From positions 429,673 through 493,672 of the forward strand of contig MEHQ01000605.1 in the NCBI GenBank assembly GCA_008828725.1: DNA of 64,000 bases, read 5' to 3'. Every line of letters starts with the position of its first letter. The stretch's first letter is position 1. Under the pieces are notes generated by a model. The model had not been told where the DNA came from. It was given only the letters and a program-made list of their open reading frames with translations, and did not search any database. Shown here piece after piece: positions 42,182-57,100 of this stretch. The position numbers were made by a program, and so were the translations under genes. Source of the DNA: Saccharina japonica (lineage: Eukaryota > Sar > Phaeophyceae > Laminariales > Laminariaceae).

Positions 42182-45100
42182 CCGTGCATCAGCAAGACTC
42201 TCAGGTTGATAGCGACCGTTACAGAGCATAGAGCGTGTGGATATGGAAATAGAGCTACGTAAGGCAAAGAAGAGAACATCGTCGATCGGTTTCCTTACAA
42301 GCTTTTCGGTGATACTGTAAGTATTTGCACAAGTGTGTGTGTCACCAGTCGGTGAGCTGTGAGTTTTGGTGGTGGATGCGACCAAACTACTCGCGATACT
42401 TCCAGTAGTAGCTGCTGCTGGCATTTATCGGGTCGTGTCACTTGTCGCGGTCGCGCGTGTTGTGTGCTCACAGTTACGTATTCCTCGCGAAGGATATACC
42501 GGTAGATACACATGTACGCTTACGGGCAGGCACGCAGTGTACCGTATAGCAGAAGTAGCAGCGGTGCTGGATGTCGAACGATAGTCGAGTTCGACACGAT
42601 ATGTTTGCGATGAACAAAACAAATACCTGGTGCCTGATACGACAATATCATAGTATTGATAGTAGTCGATACGATTTCGATAATCGGTACAGCATGATGT
42701 ACATCGACACTTTCGTTCAGTATCTCAGCATACACATACATCGAAAACAAAAACAGGTTCTACTCTCTTCCCTTTTGGTTTTTTTTGTGGCCTTTCCCCC
42801 TGAAAGTCATGGAAATTTTACGGAGGAAGAAAAACACACCCGCCTGAAAGCAAATAATGGTATATACCTTCCCGGTTGTAGTGTACGGGGCAGTGCTGAC
42901 TACAGTACCAGATGAGATGCACCTTTCTCACTACGTAGGTGATCCAGATTTGTCAGGGGCAGATATATCCCTGATATGTATGACCTGTCTGTGTGATCTG
43001 TTGCCCATGTTGCCGGGTGGGAACCGAACTAATCTGCATGATCTAGGACAAGTTTTTCCTGGATTGGACCTGTACTGTACAGATACTGCACAGCACCTTA
43101 GAACGGCAATTTGGGATCTAGATGATATACTGCATATATACATGAGTACGGGCCTGCCCTTGCTGCGTTTTCGAAGATATTGGGTGTCGTCAGCCATTAC
43201 TTGTGCACGGGACAGCATATGGGCTGCCGAACACGGCAAGTAGTCTTGGAATACGAACGACCACAGTACAATAAGATACAGATATCTATGACCTCGACGA
43301 ATGGTGGAACCGACGCAGGACATATCCATGCGACCGTTGGGTCGAGAGCATGGCACCCACATATATACATATCATAATCTGAAAGACGTATGAACCCTTG
43401 AGTAAAATCCGAGGTCCGGGCTTACCCGCCAGGCGGACCCCAGGACCCCAGATCGTGTTTTACTTAAGAGGTGCCGGGTACACGTGCACACCCAATGACC
43501 GCTGATATGGCCGTTACAACTGTAGTGCTCCGACTGGTAGCTCGGTGGTTACCGTGGATGTCCAACAGGGGGGACGCCCGGGGACGGAAAGGTCAACCAC
43601 GCTCGATACGATATATCGCAGAAAAGGGTTGTGTAGCTCACCGTTTCCACAAGGGTGTCCGTGGAGATCGTTCCGAGGGCCTCGCCCCCGTCCGGAACGA
43701 GGAGACACACCTCTCCGAAAAACTGAGGGTTCTGCAGCGTCCCCACCCGGTGCGTCTGATCAAAACACAGGGAAGGGGCATAAACACGTGGTTGAGTCTA
43801 AATTAAGATGAAAATAATCAATGCATTGCCCATTCCTACAGTGGGTACCCCTATTTAAGAGAAGTAGATGTGGTACAGGTCGAAAACAGCTCTATTTACT
43901 ATTAACAGCCTCTTCTCTCGTATCCACAGCGGTGGGAAATATATAGGTTTAGTGCAGGCGGGTCCAGCCGATTTTGCCTCTCTTAAACTGTACTATTATC
44001 TTATATAGGGTACCATCTCTCTTGAATAGTGGTACCCACTGTATAAAACTCAAGTGAACAATATTGCCAATCAATCAATCGATACCTTTCACCGGCATAT
44101 ATATATACACAGTGGACGACGACATGAACACGCGTCTAATAGCCGGACGGAGCTGCCCTCTCTTTCGTCTGCAGCGTCACAGATTGCATGACGACATTAT
44201 ACCAGCCAGCAGGAACGTACACGAAAGGACTAAAGGACTAACGAGTCGCCTCAGAGAGTAGCGTGGACTACCCGCTTTTGATGCTTTGAACCTGGAAGGT
44301 ATCGACCACGGGAGGACTCGATTTTGCAAAAACATGATGAACAAAATGAATAAAATCGTTCAGTTGTGGACGAACAGCAGTAAGTAGTGGACAAACCTTG
44401 ATAATAGTGAATCTTCCTGGGGTAGCTATTTCGGCAAATCGTTTTCCATGGTGATTGTGGGTTTCCACACGTATATAGGTAGGCATGCATGCTTGTGAAA
44501 TACCTGAGAGGTATCGACCACGTCCCCGTCTTTCCGCCGGATGAGGGCCAGCGTCCGTAACCAGCGGCTTAGCTCCCGGTCCAGTTCAGTTTTGCGCATC
44601 TGAGGCGAGAATAACAACAACAAAAAAACAATAAAACGGGAATAGGCTCGGTTCTGATCGTGGCGTCGAGTACACAACAGACAGGAGGCCGCGGGATTCC
44701 CCCCCTCCACAATGTGGCGGGCGTAAAAAAAAACCTCGTGTAGACATTGAACAGCGTAGCACACAATTATTGGGCGCGTACGGAATTGAGAGGTTCTCGA
44801 CCCCGTGTGGTGTTTGCTACATTGTTCAGTGCTTTCGCAGCAGTGCGTTTTTTTCGCCCCTATTATGCAAGGGGGGGGGGTCCCAACTGTCTGCGTGGTT
44901 AAGTTGGAGCAAGGTATAGGCACTACTAAGAAGTGGAATACATCGAGGTTACGCCGGCAGCAAGTACAGAAGAGGAGTATAAGACTAGGTGCGTTGGTTT
45001 CCTTTAGTTTTGTTCCACCTTTTCGGCCTTGTGCTTGTTCTTGTTCTTGTTCTTGTTCTTCCAACTGGGACGACTGTTTATGAGTGAGCAACGTCGAAGC

Positions 45101-48100
45101 TCACGCTTGCGTATTGTCGGATGGCCGAAACAATACCAATCTTGAACACCCACATGACCTCTACTATAAGGACCACTATGTCCTTAAATATGAGGACCAT
45201 TGTGTCCCTAACTATAAGTAAATTATGTCCCTAAAAATAAGGACCATTTTCTCCCTAAGTACAGGGATCAAAATGTCCCTGAATATAACGACCAGTATGC
45301 ATCTCAATATAAGGACCATTGCGTCCCTGAATATAAGGATCGTTTTGTCCCTTACTATAAGAACCAGTTCGTCCCGAAATATGAGGACCGGTATTTATCT
45401 AAATGTCAGGACCGGTATGTTTCTAAATACAAGGACCATTATCTCCCTAAATACAAGGACCAGTATGCTTCTAAATGTAAGGATCATTAGCATCTCCCTA
45501 ATTATAAGGACCAGTAATCCCTAAATATAGGGACCAGTATGTCCCTAAATATAAGGACCAGTATGTCCCTACATATAAGTCAAAAATTGTCCCTAGATTT
45601 TAGGACCATTACATCCCTAACCCATACTGACCAGAATACTTCGAAAGATAAGGACCATCAGTATGTCCCTAAATGCAAGGATCGTTATGTCCCTGAATGT
45701 AAGGGCTGTTTGGAATACATCTTAATATGGAGAATAATAGTTGTAATATACAAAATGCCCTTATATGTAGGGACAAAGTGGAACCTATTAATAGTTGGTG
45801 AACCCTACCCCCCCTTCCATAACCCGCGGGGTAGCATGCACCTCTGTGCTGGTCACGTGCGATGCCAGAGCGCTGCTCTCGCCCACGCCGGTAGCCGCGG
45901 GCAAGGGCTTGCGCCCCGTTGCCGTGCCGCCTTCCGCTAAGCCTCCGCCGCCGCCGCCGCCGCCGCTGGTGATGGTAGTCTCGCCGTTCTTGGTTTTGGA
46001 CGAAGTATACGCCGGGCCTTGCTTCGAACCTTTCCCCTGCTTGAACATTGAATTTATTGATGGCATGGGGGAAAAAACGGTCAACCTCCCTGTGTGGTGA
46101 TTGATTGTTTTGACTATCTCAGCGGTACCTCCACTGATGGAATATTTTATATGAACCGGATATATTGTCCTGCTCGGACTCTGAAAGTCGGTGAGATGAG
46201 AAAAATGCTCAAACTTTCTTGTGTGCTGCTTGGGTACATCAACCCAACTACCTGCAGGAACACTTTAGACTACATACTATACCCGGTGTACTATAGATAC
46301 AGGTAGCGTGCACTCACAATCTTAGTGCGGACCTCCCTGTGGTAGGTGTACTTGCTGTTGATTCGGTACAGGGCCGCGCCGATCTCGTTGATGTTCCGCT
46401 GCACCGCCGCCAGCCGATCCGGGTACTTGGTGACGGTGCACGTGCCCGACAGCATGATGTGGAGATGCGACGGCTCCTTTTTGATGAGTGACAAGTGGAG
46501 CAAAACCAACAGGGAGGAAAAGCTAAATACGGGACGAGGCACACACGTACGCACAAGCTCAAGCAATGCGACGGTCGTTCGCTGACATAAGTTGCCAGAG
46601 CTTCAAGCAAGCAGGATATAAGACAGTATACGGGACGAGGCAAACGTACATGCTCAAACGATGAGGGAATGGTGCAAATTACCAGAGCTTCAAGCAAGCA
46701 AGAGAGGCAATCGATGTAGAACGAGACACACGCACAAGCTCAAAAGCTGCAACCTTCGTTCGCCGGTACAAATTACCAGAGCTTTAATCAAACAGGAGAG
46801 AGAGAGAGAACAGTGTGGAACGAGGCAAACACAAGGTCAAGCTTAAGCAAGCAGGAGAGAAGGCAACCAATGCGGGGCGAGGCAAACGAATAAGCTCAAG
46901 CGATGAGACAGTCGTCCGTCGATACACATTACAAGCTTTTAAGCAAACAGGAGATTGAGGCAATGCGGGACGAGGAAAACGCAAGAGCTCAAGCGAACGA
47001 CAGCAATCGTTCGCCGATACATACAAACAAACAAGCGTGTGGTCCTTCTTCCAGTGCGTCGGAGCACAGAGACAACGACGGGAGATTAGCCCTAATTGGC
47101 ATTAATCGAGCATGGGGCTCTTCGCTCAGTATGTCGGAGCACAGCAAGAACGGCGGAAGACAACGTAGCCCCTGTAAATCAGGCGTGTGATTATTTTCCC
47201 TCTGTGCGTCGGATGAACAAATCAGGCCTGAGGTTCTTCGCTCAGTGCGACCGCAGGAGGCACGGAAGAAAAGGAAGATAAACAAACCCCTTTGAATCGA
47301 GTTCTGTACGTGCGTTTTTCGCTCAGTGCGTATATACGTAGGACGCACATAAACAAAGGAAGACCCACCCCCTGTTTAAAAACACGAGCGCGTGGTTGTT
47401 CGCGCAGTGCATGGGAGGGAGCACACCAAAAAACCAATAGGGCTGTTCACGCGCCGGGTCTAATCTTGTGGGTCAGGTCGGGTCGGGCCGGGTATCGGTG
47501 ACCGGACCTGATCCGTGATAATTTGAAAATTAATCCCGACCCTACCCGATCCTACCCGACCCGACCCGACCCGACCCGGCCCGACCCAACCCGTGATATT
47601 TCGAAAGCTTCCTGATCCGACCTGCGGGTATGTAAGGTCATGGCCCGTGAAGATCCCTGAAAAAATGAGACGCGTGTTAGTAAAGTAACCGCCTCCTTCC
47701 ATGTTTGGAGGACAACCCTACAGTAATCGACATTGTAGGGATGAGAGGGTTTACGGTCATACGACTACGGCCGTGCACGACATGCGGCGAATGGGTACAC
47801 CCCCCACACTTTACACCTTGCGGCACCTCGGACGGGCCCTCGATTCCCACTTTTAAAGGTCTAGGCATGTCAGGGAAGATATCTTCCATGTTTGATCTAC
47901 GTACGATATCATGTTTCTGCGTGGGAGCCGAATCATCTGCACGATCTAGGACATGTTTCCTGGGTTGGATATGTGTACCCGCGCGTATGTATATTTCTGC
48001 ACAACCTCTCCTAACGGCAGGGTTATGATCTATAGACGATCTAGATAGTGATTTTGTCTGAGGTTGTGCAAACCTTCATCTACACGATGAGCAGAACTTT

Positions 48101-51100
48101 AACTTTTAATAGTATACGTACGGAGAACATACCTTTCTCTGCATGAGCAGAACTTGCTTGGAGGAGTGTCTGTGGACCTTCGACATCCTCGCCAGTCGCA
48201 TCAGGTCTTCCGTGGCCCAGCCGGCAAACAGTCCGCACCGTTTGATGGCGGTCAGCCGCCGCTTCGAAAATAACAACCGTGTCACATGTGGCGGAAAAAA
48301 ACATGGAAGAACACCGCAGAGCAACACAGCACGGCACACGGAATGGAGGAAGGGGGGGGCGAGTACAGTAGGTGAGAGCACAACACAGCGCGCACAATGT
48401 GTGTGTGTGTGGGGGGGGTGTAGTTATATCGTGCGTGGCCGTAGGCGTATGACCATAGACCCTCCCATCCCTACAATGCCGGGGCGGAGCATGTCGGGTT
48501 TTCACCGACCATGCAGACATTGCTAGCCCCAAACGCGAAGCGCCGTCAGGTGTTGGGCGAGTCGCATGAAGGGTGAGCGGCATCCTGCTAAGAACCGCCT
48601 GTGAGGCGGGCTTGCATACGGACGACAGCCTCCAATGGATTGATTTGATTTCTGGAGTGGCCGCTTTCAGAGACAGCAATGGGTATTTCTATGTATCTGC
48701 CTCGTGGGGGCCTTACCACATACACAAAGCGTGATACGATCATTCCCCTTGTGCGGAGTTTAGGTTCTCAACCCAGCACAAATGATCTATCAAGATCGCC
48801 AACCTTGGTGACCGCCAAAAACTAAACGGCACCCCGGTTGTCTAGCTCACGCAGTGGGAGGCGTGTTTTACAGCGTCGTCGCCAACCGACGCCAACCCAA
48901 CCAACTCTGCGACCACATCTTGTTTTGATTTCCAGTTTTTTGTGAGGTACGGAACACCTCACCCGAATGGCGTTACCTCTGTGCTGAAAATGGGAGTACC
49001 CCCCCCCCCCCTACTATGGTACTAGTCCGCCCTTCATTTATATCTCCCTCTTTAGTCGTAACTCAGATCCGGGGCCACGCAGCAAACTCTTCTCCCTACA
49101 GCTCGTTCCTTGTATGTTTATCGCGAGAAGACTTCATTCATTCAGCCAATCAGCGCACCTTGAGCGCCGCGAAGCAGTGGGCCAACAATCCCGGCATCCG
49201 GTAGAAGTCGTCCCTCAAGATCAGCGCCAGGCGCGTCGGCTAAATACACGCAGCGTTGAGCACGTAGTATGGATACAAAAGCCGTTGTCTCACACGCTTA
49301 AAAGGGGGGCACGTATCGCGACTTAAAACAAATGTATGACAAGTGTGTCCTTAATAAACAAAATTGAGTGAGTGCGTATGGCGACTAAAATAAATGAATA
49401 AGTGTGGTACTAAGTTCAAAGTGAGTGCGTATAATCGCGATACCACAAGATAAAAATAAGTGTGGTGGTTTTATCAAAGCGTGGGTGCGCATGGTGATAC
49501 ATGTTTTGGATTAGTGCGGCCTTAGAATTAAAGTGTGTGTTATGCCGCAAAACATGTTTTTTTATAAGTAATTGTGGCCTAATCAAAAAGTTTGAGTGCG
49601 TACGTACATCGCGATTTAAAAAAAAAAAGTGTGGCCTTATCAACGTGTGAGCGAGTGCGTATTATATCTCGATCATTTTTTTCAATGAGTACTGGTAGTC
49701 GCTTACTTGTAGCAGCGACACACGTACCTTTCCTTACATACGAATTTCGCGCCTGGCCCAGAACTCCTACTCGAATATACCGTTCTGTACTGAAATATGC
49801 GGACAGCTTGTTTAGTACTATTTCATCTAGACTAGTAGCACTCTGAACGGAAATGTAAGGACCGTTGGGGTACAAACAGGGGTATCAAACGGTCCTTACA
49901 TTATCGCCCAGAGTGATGCTTGCGTTTCCGCTCAAGAGTGATAAAAAAAAACTCGGTATATAGCATGCGCGATCGAAACGCTTTCCCGCAGCTTGCATCA
50001 GAGGTGAAGTTTTCGTCGGAATCCTCTGAGTTAGGTGCTAGCAAAAGCAAGAAGAAAAACAAATCAAACAACAAAATCCTCCGAGTGAGGTGCTAGCAAG
50101 AAAAACAAATCAAGTAGTAGTAGTTTTCTTGAGTGGTGTCGCGTGATATGCAATGCACCCGCTCGCCACTATCTGCAGATTCCGCCGGAACGCACGTTTC
50201 GCGCACCTCAAGAGTCTGGTACGTCTCCATCGACCTTCCAGCGGCCTTTCCGCTGCCGCCACTGCCGCCAACCCCACCTCCCGCTGGAACAAAAGCCGAT
50301 TTCCCTTCTGCAAAACCCGGTTGAGATTTTGCAACGCCGTCGCCCCCGTCGCCTTGGGGAGTTCGATGCAGGAAGCGGCGTTCGTCCAGCAGAGAGGCTT
50401 CGCCGAATGTGTCTCCCGGGCCGAGTTCGTCGGCTGTGACGACGCTAAGGTCCGCTCGCCTTAGCTTGACGGCCACCCTAACCAACGGATGATATACGCA
50501 GGAAGTAGGTACAGAACGGAGTATGGTTTCCTTCTTTGTGTTTGTTTCCCTTGGGGTTTCTTCTTCTTTCGGGAGGGGGGGGGGGTGTTTTTGAGTGATC
50601 AACGTTGAAACTCGTGCTGCACATTGTCGGATAGCAAACGCGAAAAACAAAATAAGAATACCGATAATTATTCTCGCGCTCGTCAGAAAGAGCCAAACTC
50701 CAACACGTGATGATGTTTAGCACTGAGTGTTTAACGATCAGCCTGCCCCTGGCTGTCTGCTTTTACCGACAACTGGGCGTGCACGCACGCACGCACCGGC
50801 CGGACAAGATGATCACCATGGCGTCCATTTCCTCCCCCTGGAGAAACGCGGACGCCATTTTTTCTAACACGCGATACTCCACCGCCTTCCCCACTTCCTC
50901 CATCGCCTCAAGAGGCATCCCGAAGAAGGCGGGGCTCGTTGATAATGCCTCCACAATGCAGGAAACCTAAAGAGGAGCGAGGAATCCGCGAGAAGCAGTT
51001 CCTTAGTAAACTATTTAGCATTTCGGACAGATAGATCAAGATAGATCAGATAGGCAATCTAGACCCTAACCTGTCGTTCTGAGGTGCTTGTGCAGGATCT

Positions 51101-54100
51101 ATATAGTACAGGTCCAAGCCAGGAAACATGTTCTAGATCAAGCGGGCCGTACGGCTCCCACCCGGCAACATGAGCTAATATATCATACAGATCACAAAGA
51201 TCATACAGATCATACAGATCATACAGATCATACAGATCATACAGATCAAGATTATAGCTGCCTCTGAAATAATTAGATCGTGTAGTGGGGACCGATGATA
51301 TGTCCGGGGTCTAAACTATTTACAAAAAGGTCAGCCGTGAGTTGGACTGATAAAATACTATCGTCGAAACTCATCAGTTCTACAAAACCCCAGCAGTATC
51401 CAGTGCCCAGCTATAGGGGGGATGTTGTGGCATGCGTTAAATTTCAAAGGGTTTGCGTAAATAAAGGAAGGCGTGCACGCCTGTACTCGGAGTTTCAAAC
51501 TTGCCTGTTGAGGCGTTCTTCTCCCGGGCTCGGTGGTGAGGGCCTCGTCCAGCCGCGAAGGGCGGCAAAAGAGATCGTCGAACAATTCCCCCTTCGCGCT
51601 TAGCCCCACCGATGCCTTAAACTCTCCCAGGGTCGCGCCCACTCCGGACTCCTCGCCTCGGCCGTTCCCGTACCGGCTACGGCCGATACCGCGTTTAGTG
51701 GAGGGCACTGCGCCCGTCGCGGAGTGACACCTTCTCACAGTAGAAGGAACGGTCGTCCCACCGCTTTCTCCCTCTGCAGCCGTCGTCGTCATCGTCGCCG
51801 TCGGTGAGTTCCCTTCGTTGCTTGTTGGCGACAGGAGTTCCCGGAGCAAGGCGTCGCGTCTGACATCGTGCTCCGCGAGCCGCTTATCTCGGAACTGGGC
51901 CGACCACTCTTCTGCCGGCTGGGCGTCGCCATCATCGCCGTCGTGGTCGATGTCAGCTGGGAGAGTGGCCGCACGATCTCGGGGTCCCCTGACACCTTCT
52001 TTGACGGGCGGCGTGGGCACGTGACCGACGCTCGTGACGATCCCCTCTCTTTTGTGAGCCTCGACGGCGTCTCCCGCGCCCTGAATAAAACTTCTGTTGA
52101 GATGAGTTTGTTTTCCGGTACTACTGTCGCGGTTTGCACCGGTTGCATCGCCCAGTGGTAGAGTCCCGGCTGCATGTATATCAACCTCTTCCATCAACGC
52201 CACTTCCCGCGTTTTTGGCTGAGTGCCGAGGCCGCCTGCAAACAAACATCGCTGTTGTTGACCTTCTTGAAAACTGCCTTCGTTGTTGTCGCGGACATGG
52301 CTATCTTCTCTCCCGCCTGCTTTGATTTCTTCGGGCACATCTGCCACGTCCTCTAATTTGGATTCGCGGTGACGACGACTTGGTTTGGAACCTTCGCTAG
52401 CCAAATCGGCTGTATCCTTGGGTTTGCTATCCCCACCACCACCGCCACCACCAACACCACCACCAACACCACCGGCACCATCACGACCATGGCCAAGGCC
52501 ACCATCACCACCACCATCACGACCACCACCACCACCACCACCACCACCACCGACAACAATCGTGTCACTTGTTATCCGCGTTTGACCTGCCCTCGCGCCC
52601 AGCGCGCTGTTCTCCGGTAACCGGGCGCGACCGTCGCCATCACCGCCACCACCTCTCGTCGCAGAGGCAGCATTTGCTCTCGCTCTCTCGGAGAAATCAG
52701 CGGACTGCAGTAGAGGAGGTGGTGGTGACCGGTGCTTCGTCCCGCTCCTTGTCGCGCTGCTCCAGGGTCGCCGCTCGGCTCCACTTGCTGGTTTTTCCTT
52801 CGGTTCGAACGCTCTGCGGGGGGCACTTCTCGGCCTCTCGCCGTGGCGGCCTCCTCCATCTGTCCGCCGCTGCTGTTCCTTCTCATGTGCGCCTGTTCTG
52901 TTGGGTGTCGCCGACACGGTCGATGCCAGGACCCCAAGAGATGGAGGTGGAGATCTTCCCTCACCACCATCACCACCACCACAACTACCACCAGCACCAG
53001 CACCACCCTCACCACTACGGCCAGCCCCTCTACCACCACCACCACCATCACCACCACCACAACTACCACCAGCACCAGCACCACCCTCACCACTACGGCC
53101 AGCCCCTCTACCACCACCACCACCATTACCACAACCACCACCACCATCATCTCCAGCAGTACCACAACCATCACCACTAGTACCGGCACCAGAACCAGCA
53201 CCAGTTGTTTTGGTGGCGCCTAGGACCTCGCCCGGAACCTCCTCTGGTTGGCCGTGCAACTCGTGTTCGGTGGCGGTGAAGTCGCCGCCGCCGCCGCCGC
53301 CGCCGACGCCGCGGCCACTGCTACTGCAAACGTTGTCGATTCGTCGAGTTGTACCGGCCGTTTCACGCGCTTTCGGTGTGTTTCTGTCCATGGCCGCTTT
53401 CTCTAAGGTCTGCATCGTTCGTGCCGCGGCAGTGGAATGGGGTTCAAGCGCGATGCGGACGCGGCGGGTGCCGTAAACATTGGGATGAGCTTCTGCGCAA
53501 TAGTGTCTACTGGTATGTTGAGACAGGGTATCGATGTTATAGAAAACACTCGTAAAGTCCTTTTAAAGCTGATCCCGCGTTGTTTTTGTCGGGGGGGCGG
53601 CGAAGAAACTCGATGCAACTGCGATGGGATAACCATTGTTGCAGTTGTATAGAAAGCTACCTGTGGGCAGCTGCTGACTGACCCCGGACCCTTTTCTGTG
53701 GCACGGCCAAATTCTACGAGGACCTTTCCAATTGTAACCCTAAGTAATATTCTGACAGAAAACAGGTTGGAAGCGCCGCTCAGCACCGACACAACGTCTG
53801 CCGATGCCAGATGAAGGAGTTGATGCTATATATAACACACGAGCTGCATTGAAAAAAACAAAACGAAAATGGGATCGAACGTGACGATAATGATGTTCTC
53901 ACAAATATTCCAGGGGTGTACAGTAATCAGCACCTACGATGGTCACCAAACAACAGGCATCCCCGTATGTTTGCACACCATAGTTGGTTTATGATTACTT
54001 TGCTACGTTCCCCCGTACATAGTAGTTATTGCCCCTGACACCTAGCACGTGAGTGTCACAAAACAGGCCAAAATGTGTGTCCCGCTGGAACTTATTTGTT

Positions 54101-57100
54101 TTTACCCCGTGGAGTATATTCGCCCGTTTTTTTTCCCCTCTCTCTCTCCTACTGCTGTAGCCGTAACTCAGGTCCGGGGTGCCATAGCAGCAGCCCCTTC
54201 TCCTCCCTCCCCACCACGGTTCGTGCCTTGCATTTTTACCGTGAGAAAGACTCCAGCCCTTTCTTTTTGCGTCGACTCGCGTCGAATGATACTGGTACAA
54301 AGCAACACTTCCACCGCACGCTGTACCTGCAAGGCTCTGATCCGGCTGTAGTCTTGTTGAGCCCCTCGAAAGTCTCCCACTCTCCGCAAAATCAACGCCC
54401 GGTTAGACCGGTACCTGAAAAAACAAGTATCGGCGAGCGTTTTGTGGCGTCACTGAACAGATACGCTCGCAACTACTGTAGTTTAGTGTGAAACGAACGG
54501 TGTTAAAACGCCGGTGCACGATACTGCGGGGAAGATTCTGCCGAGAATGTGCGGGCGGTACTCGTACAGCAGGTCGGCCATCGATCCAGAGAGATGCAAT
54601 CGAAAATCACTGATGATGCTGTTTGTTGTTGTGCCTCTACGATAGGCCTTTCTCATCAACACACGTGGTGCTCGGGACGGTTCTTCGTAACCGTCGACAC
54701 CCGATATATATCCGGTCCGCTTTCTGCCGAGATTGCAGGCGTGGCCTGGATGCAAGTGTCTCAATCGTCCTGGCGTCCTGGCCGTGAACAAAATGTGCTT
54801 CGTGCGCGGAATTTTGTTGTTGGTCTATAACAAAAGACCCAGCATCATCGCCAGCAGCCGCTAAAACCGAAAGTGCTTTGTGTTCGGTTGTTGAAGGCGT
54901 CAAATATCGGATCGAGACTCGCGACTAAGATGGAGACCATCGCCACCCTCCCTTAGGCATCTCGTTGGCAGTGCACTGACTGTACATGATCCTGAATATG
55001 ACTATGAGTTCAAGTGTTTTAGCCAAACAACGGGATTGCAGTTCCAAACAGGCTACGCCCGGCTTGCGTAAAACAGAAAAAAAACAGCTGCTGACGTTTA
55101 CTGCCTGCAGCCAATAGGCAGGGGAGGTGGTCAAACTACAGTAGAACAGCAAACGTAAAAAAGAAAAGAAAAATTGAATAGACTAGAATGAAAGTTGGTT
55201 TCTGTAGCCCAAAGTAGTAGTGACAATGATTATGGTGATGACGATGACGATGACGATGACGACGAGGGTTATGATGATGTTATTTTTGTTTTTATGGTTT
55301 TTGATGATGATGTTCTCACATGAAATTATTTCCCTTTTTAAAGAAAATCTAGCCCGTGGTCACAAAACAGACCAACAAAAAAGCGTCTCGATGGAAGAGC
55401 AAAAAAAACAAATACAGAAAAAGAAGTGCACCGCATTACCAGTACGCAAGGAAAAACTGTACCGACGAGCTGTGGTATACCATAATGCGCTCCCCTACCG
55501 TAGCGGGCCGCTATAGCCCAAATCCATCGAACCGGCGCCCTAACGCACCGATTCCCTACGGTACTACAGGGTGCGTTAATCTGTATCCCGTATATTGCCT
55601 TCGTTTACGAATCTGTCTTGGACCGCATGGGGCGACTGCGCGGACAAAGGCAACCCGTAAAAAATACCTGGTACTGGTCTTGATACAAAGATATTATCGC
55701 ATGTTTATGTACGGTAAGTTCAAAAGGCACCTCGTAAAAATGCTGGGTATTGGTGCAACATATCCTCGCATACGTACTTTCTTTCACAAGGAATCTCGTG
55801 ATCATTTTGGAAAATAAATCGACATAGCTTATCCCCGCATGCTTACTTATTTTCACCCCTGCGAACAACAGCACCCCCCACTGTATTCTCCTTCTCACGT
55901 GATGTTACGGGTATCTCTGGCCAAGGCACGACCGAGATCGTCCAGCGCGCTCCTGTCATCCCCCAAGCAAACATGAACCAAAGCGCGGTTGAAATGCAAA
56001 GCGGCGAGACCGGCGCTGCTCCCGCTCCCCACCCCCAAGCCCAGCCCCCACCCCGAACGCCGCCACCCTTTCTCGACCAACTCCTGTCCAAGTGGCGGAA
56101 CGTTTTTTGCCGGCGCTGACCCCACCACCACCACCGCCGCCACCGCCGTTTCTCATGTCTTCGCTTCTCCGCACCTCAGCCAAACGGAAGTTGATGCCAG
56201 CGGAGAAATCCTTTACGGGCATCATTGTCATCGCCAGAGGTTGTTTGAGAAAAGCAAATTGAAGTTGTTGTTGGTGGAGAGGATAGGCCAATGATGGTGC
56301 ACACCTCAAAATATAGAGGTCATCGATGTTGTTGTGCACGGCATTTTGTACAGTAGTACAGATCCAACCCAGGAAAGTTGTCCTGGGGCCCATGTCCTGA
56401 GGCCATGCAGATTACATACGGCTCCCACGCGAAAACATCACGAGCTGGACCATAGAGATCAGGAATCTATATTTTGGATGTTGCCCCGAACTGTCCACCT
56501 GTAGATCATGAAGTTGGAAATCGATGAATTGTTCGATTTGTTAAATAACGCTTTTATGGCCCACCAAAAGACACGCAAGTTTTGGTCCGAAGTCTCACGT
56601 TCAAAGCGTCGAAGAGCTCCCCCATCTGCGCGCTGACGACCGCCTTGCAGAACAACGCGTCCACGTTCTCGGGCTCCGACGCCACAGCTCGCCGATAGTG
56701 CCCCAACGCCTGGACCGTCGGTCGGTCGGTTTCATCCGCGCGAAAAGGATGGTGATCGTGTGATTGATCGGTCGGTGGCTCAACTGGTTGGGGGTGATTT
56801 GGTTGATTGGTTGGTTGGTTTGTCGGTTGATAGGGAGTTGATCGAATGGTTGGAAATTAATAGTAGGCTGATTTGTTGGTTGACCGGTTAATTGATTAGT
56901 TGATTGGTTGGGCGGTTCGTTGTTTGATTGGTTGTTGGGTTGATTGATTGCATAATCGAATGATTGATTGGTTGGTCGGTCGGGCGGTTGGTTGGTTGGT
57001 CGGTAGGTAGGTTGGTCGGTAGGTCGGTAGGTCGGTCGGTCGGTCGATAGGTGGGTAGGTCGGTAGGTCGGTAGGTCGGTAGGTTGATCGGTTGGTCGGG

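Noticed and set aside
52353..53223. Plus-strand His/Thr-rich and minus-strand Val-rich ORFs
   Set aside because: Shadows of the Gly-rich coding frame of exon j on the minus strand.
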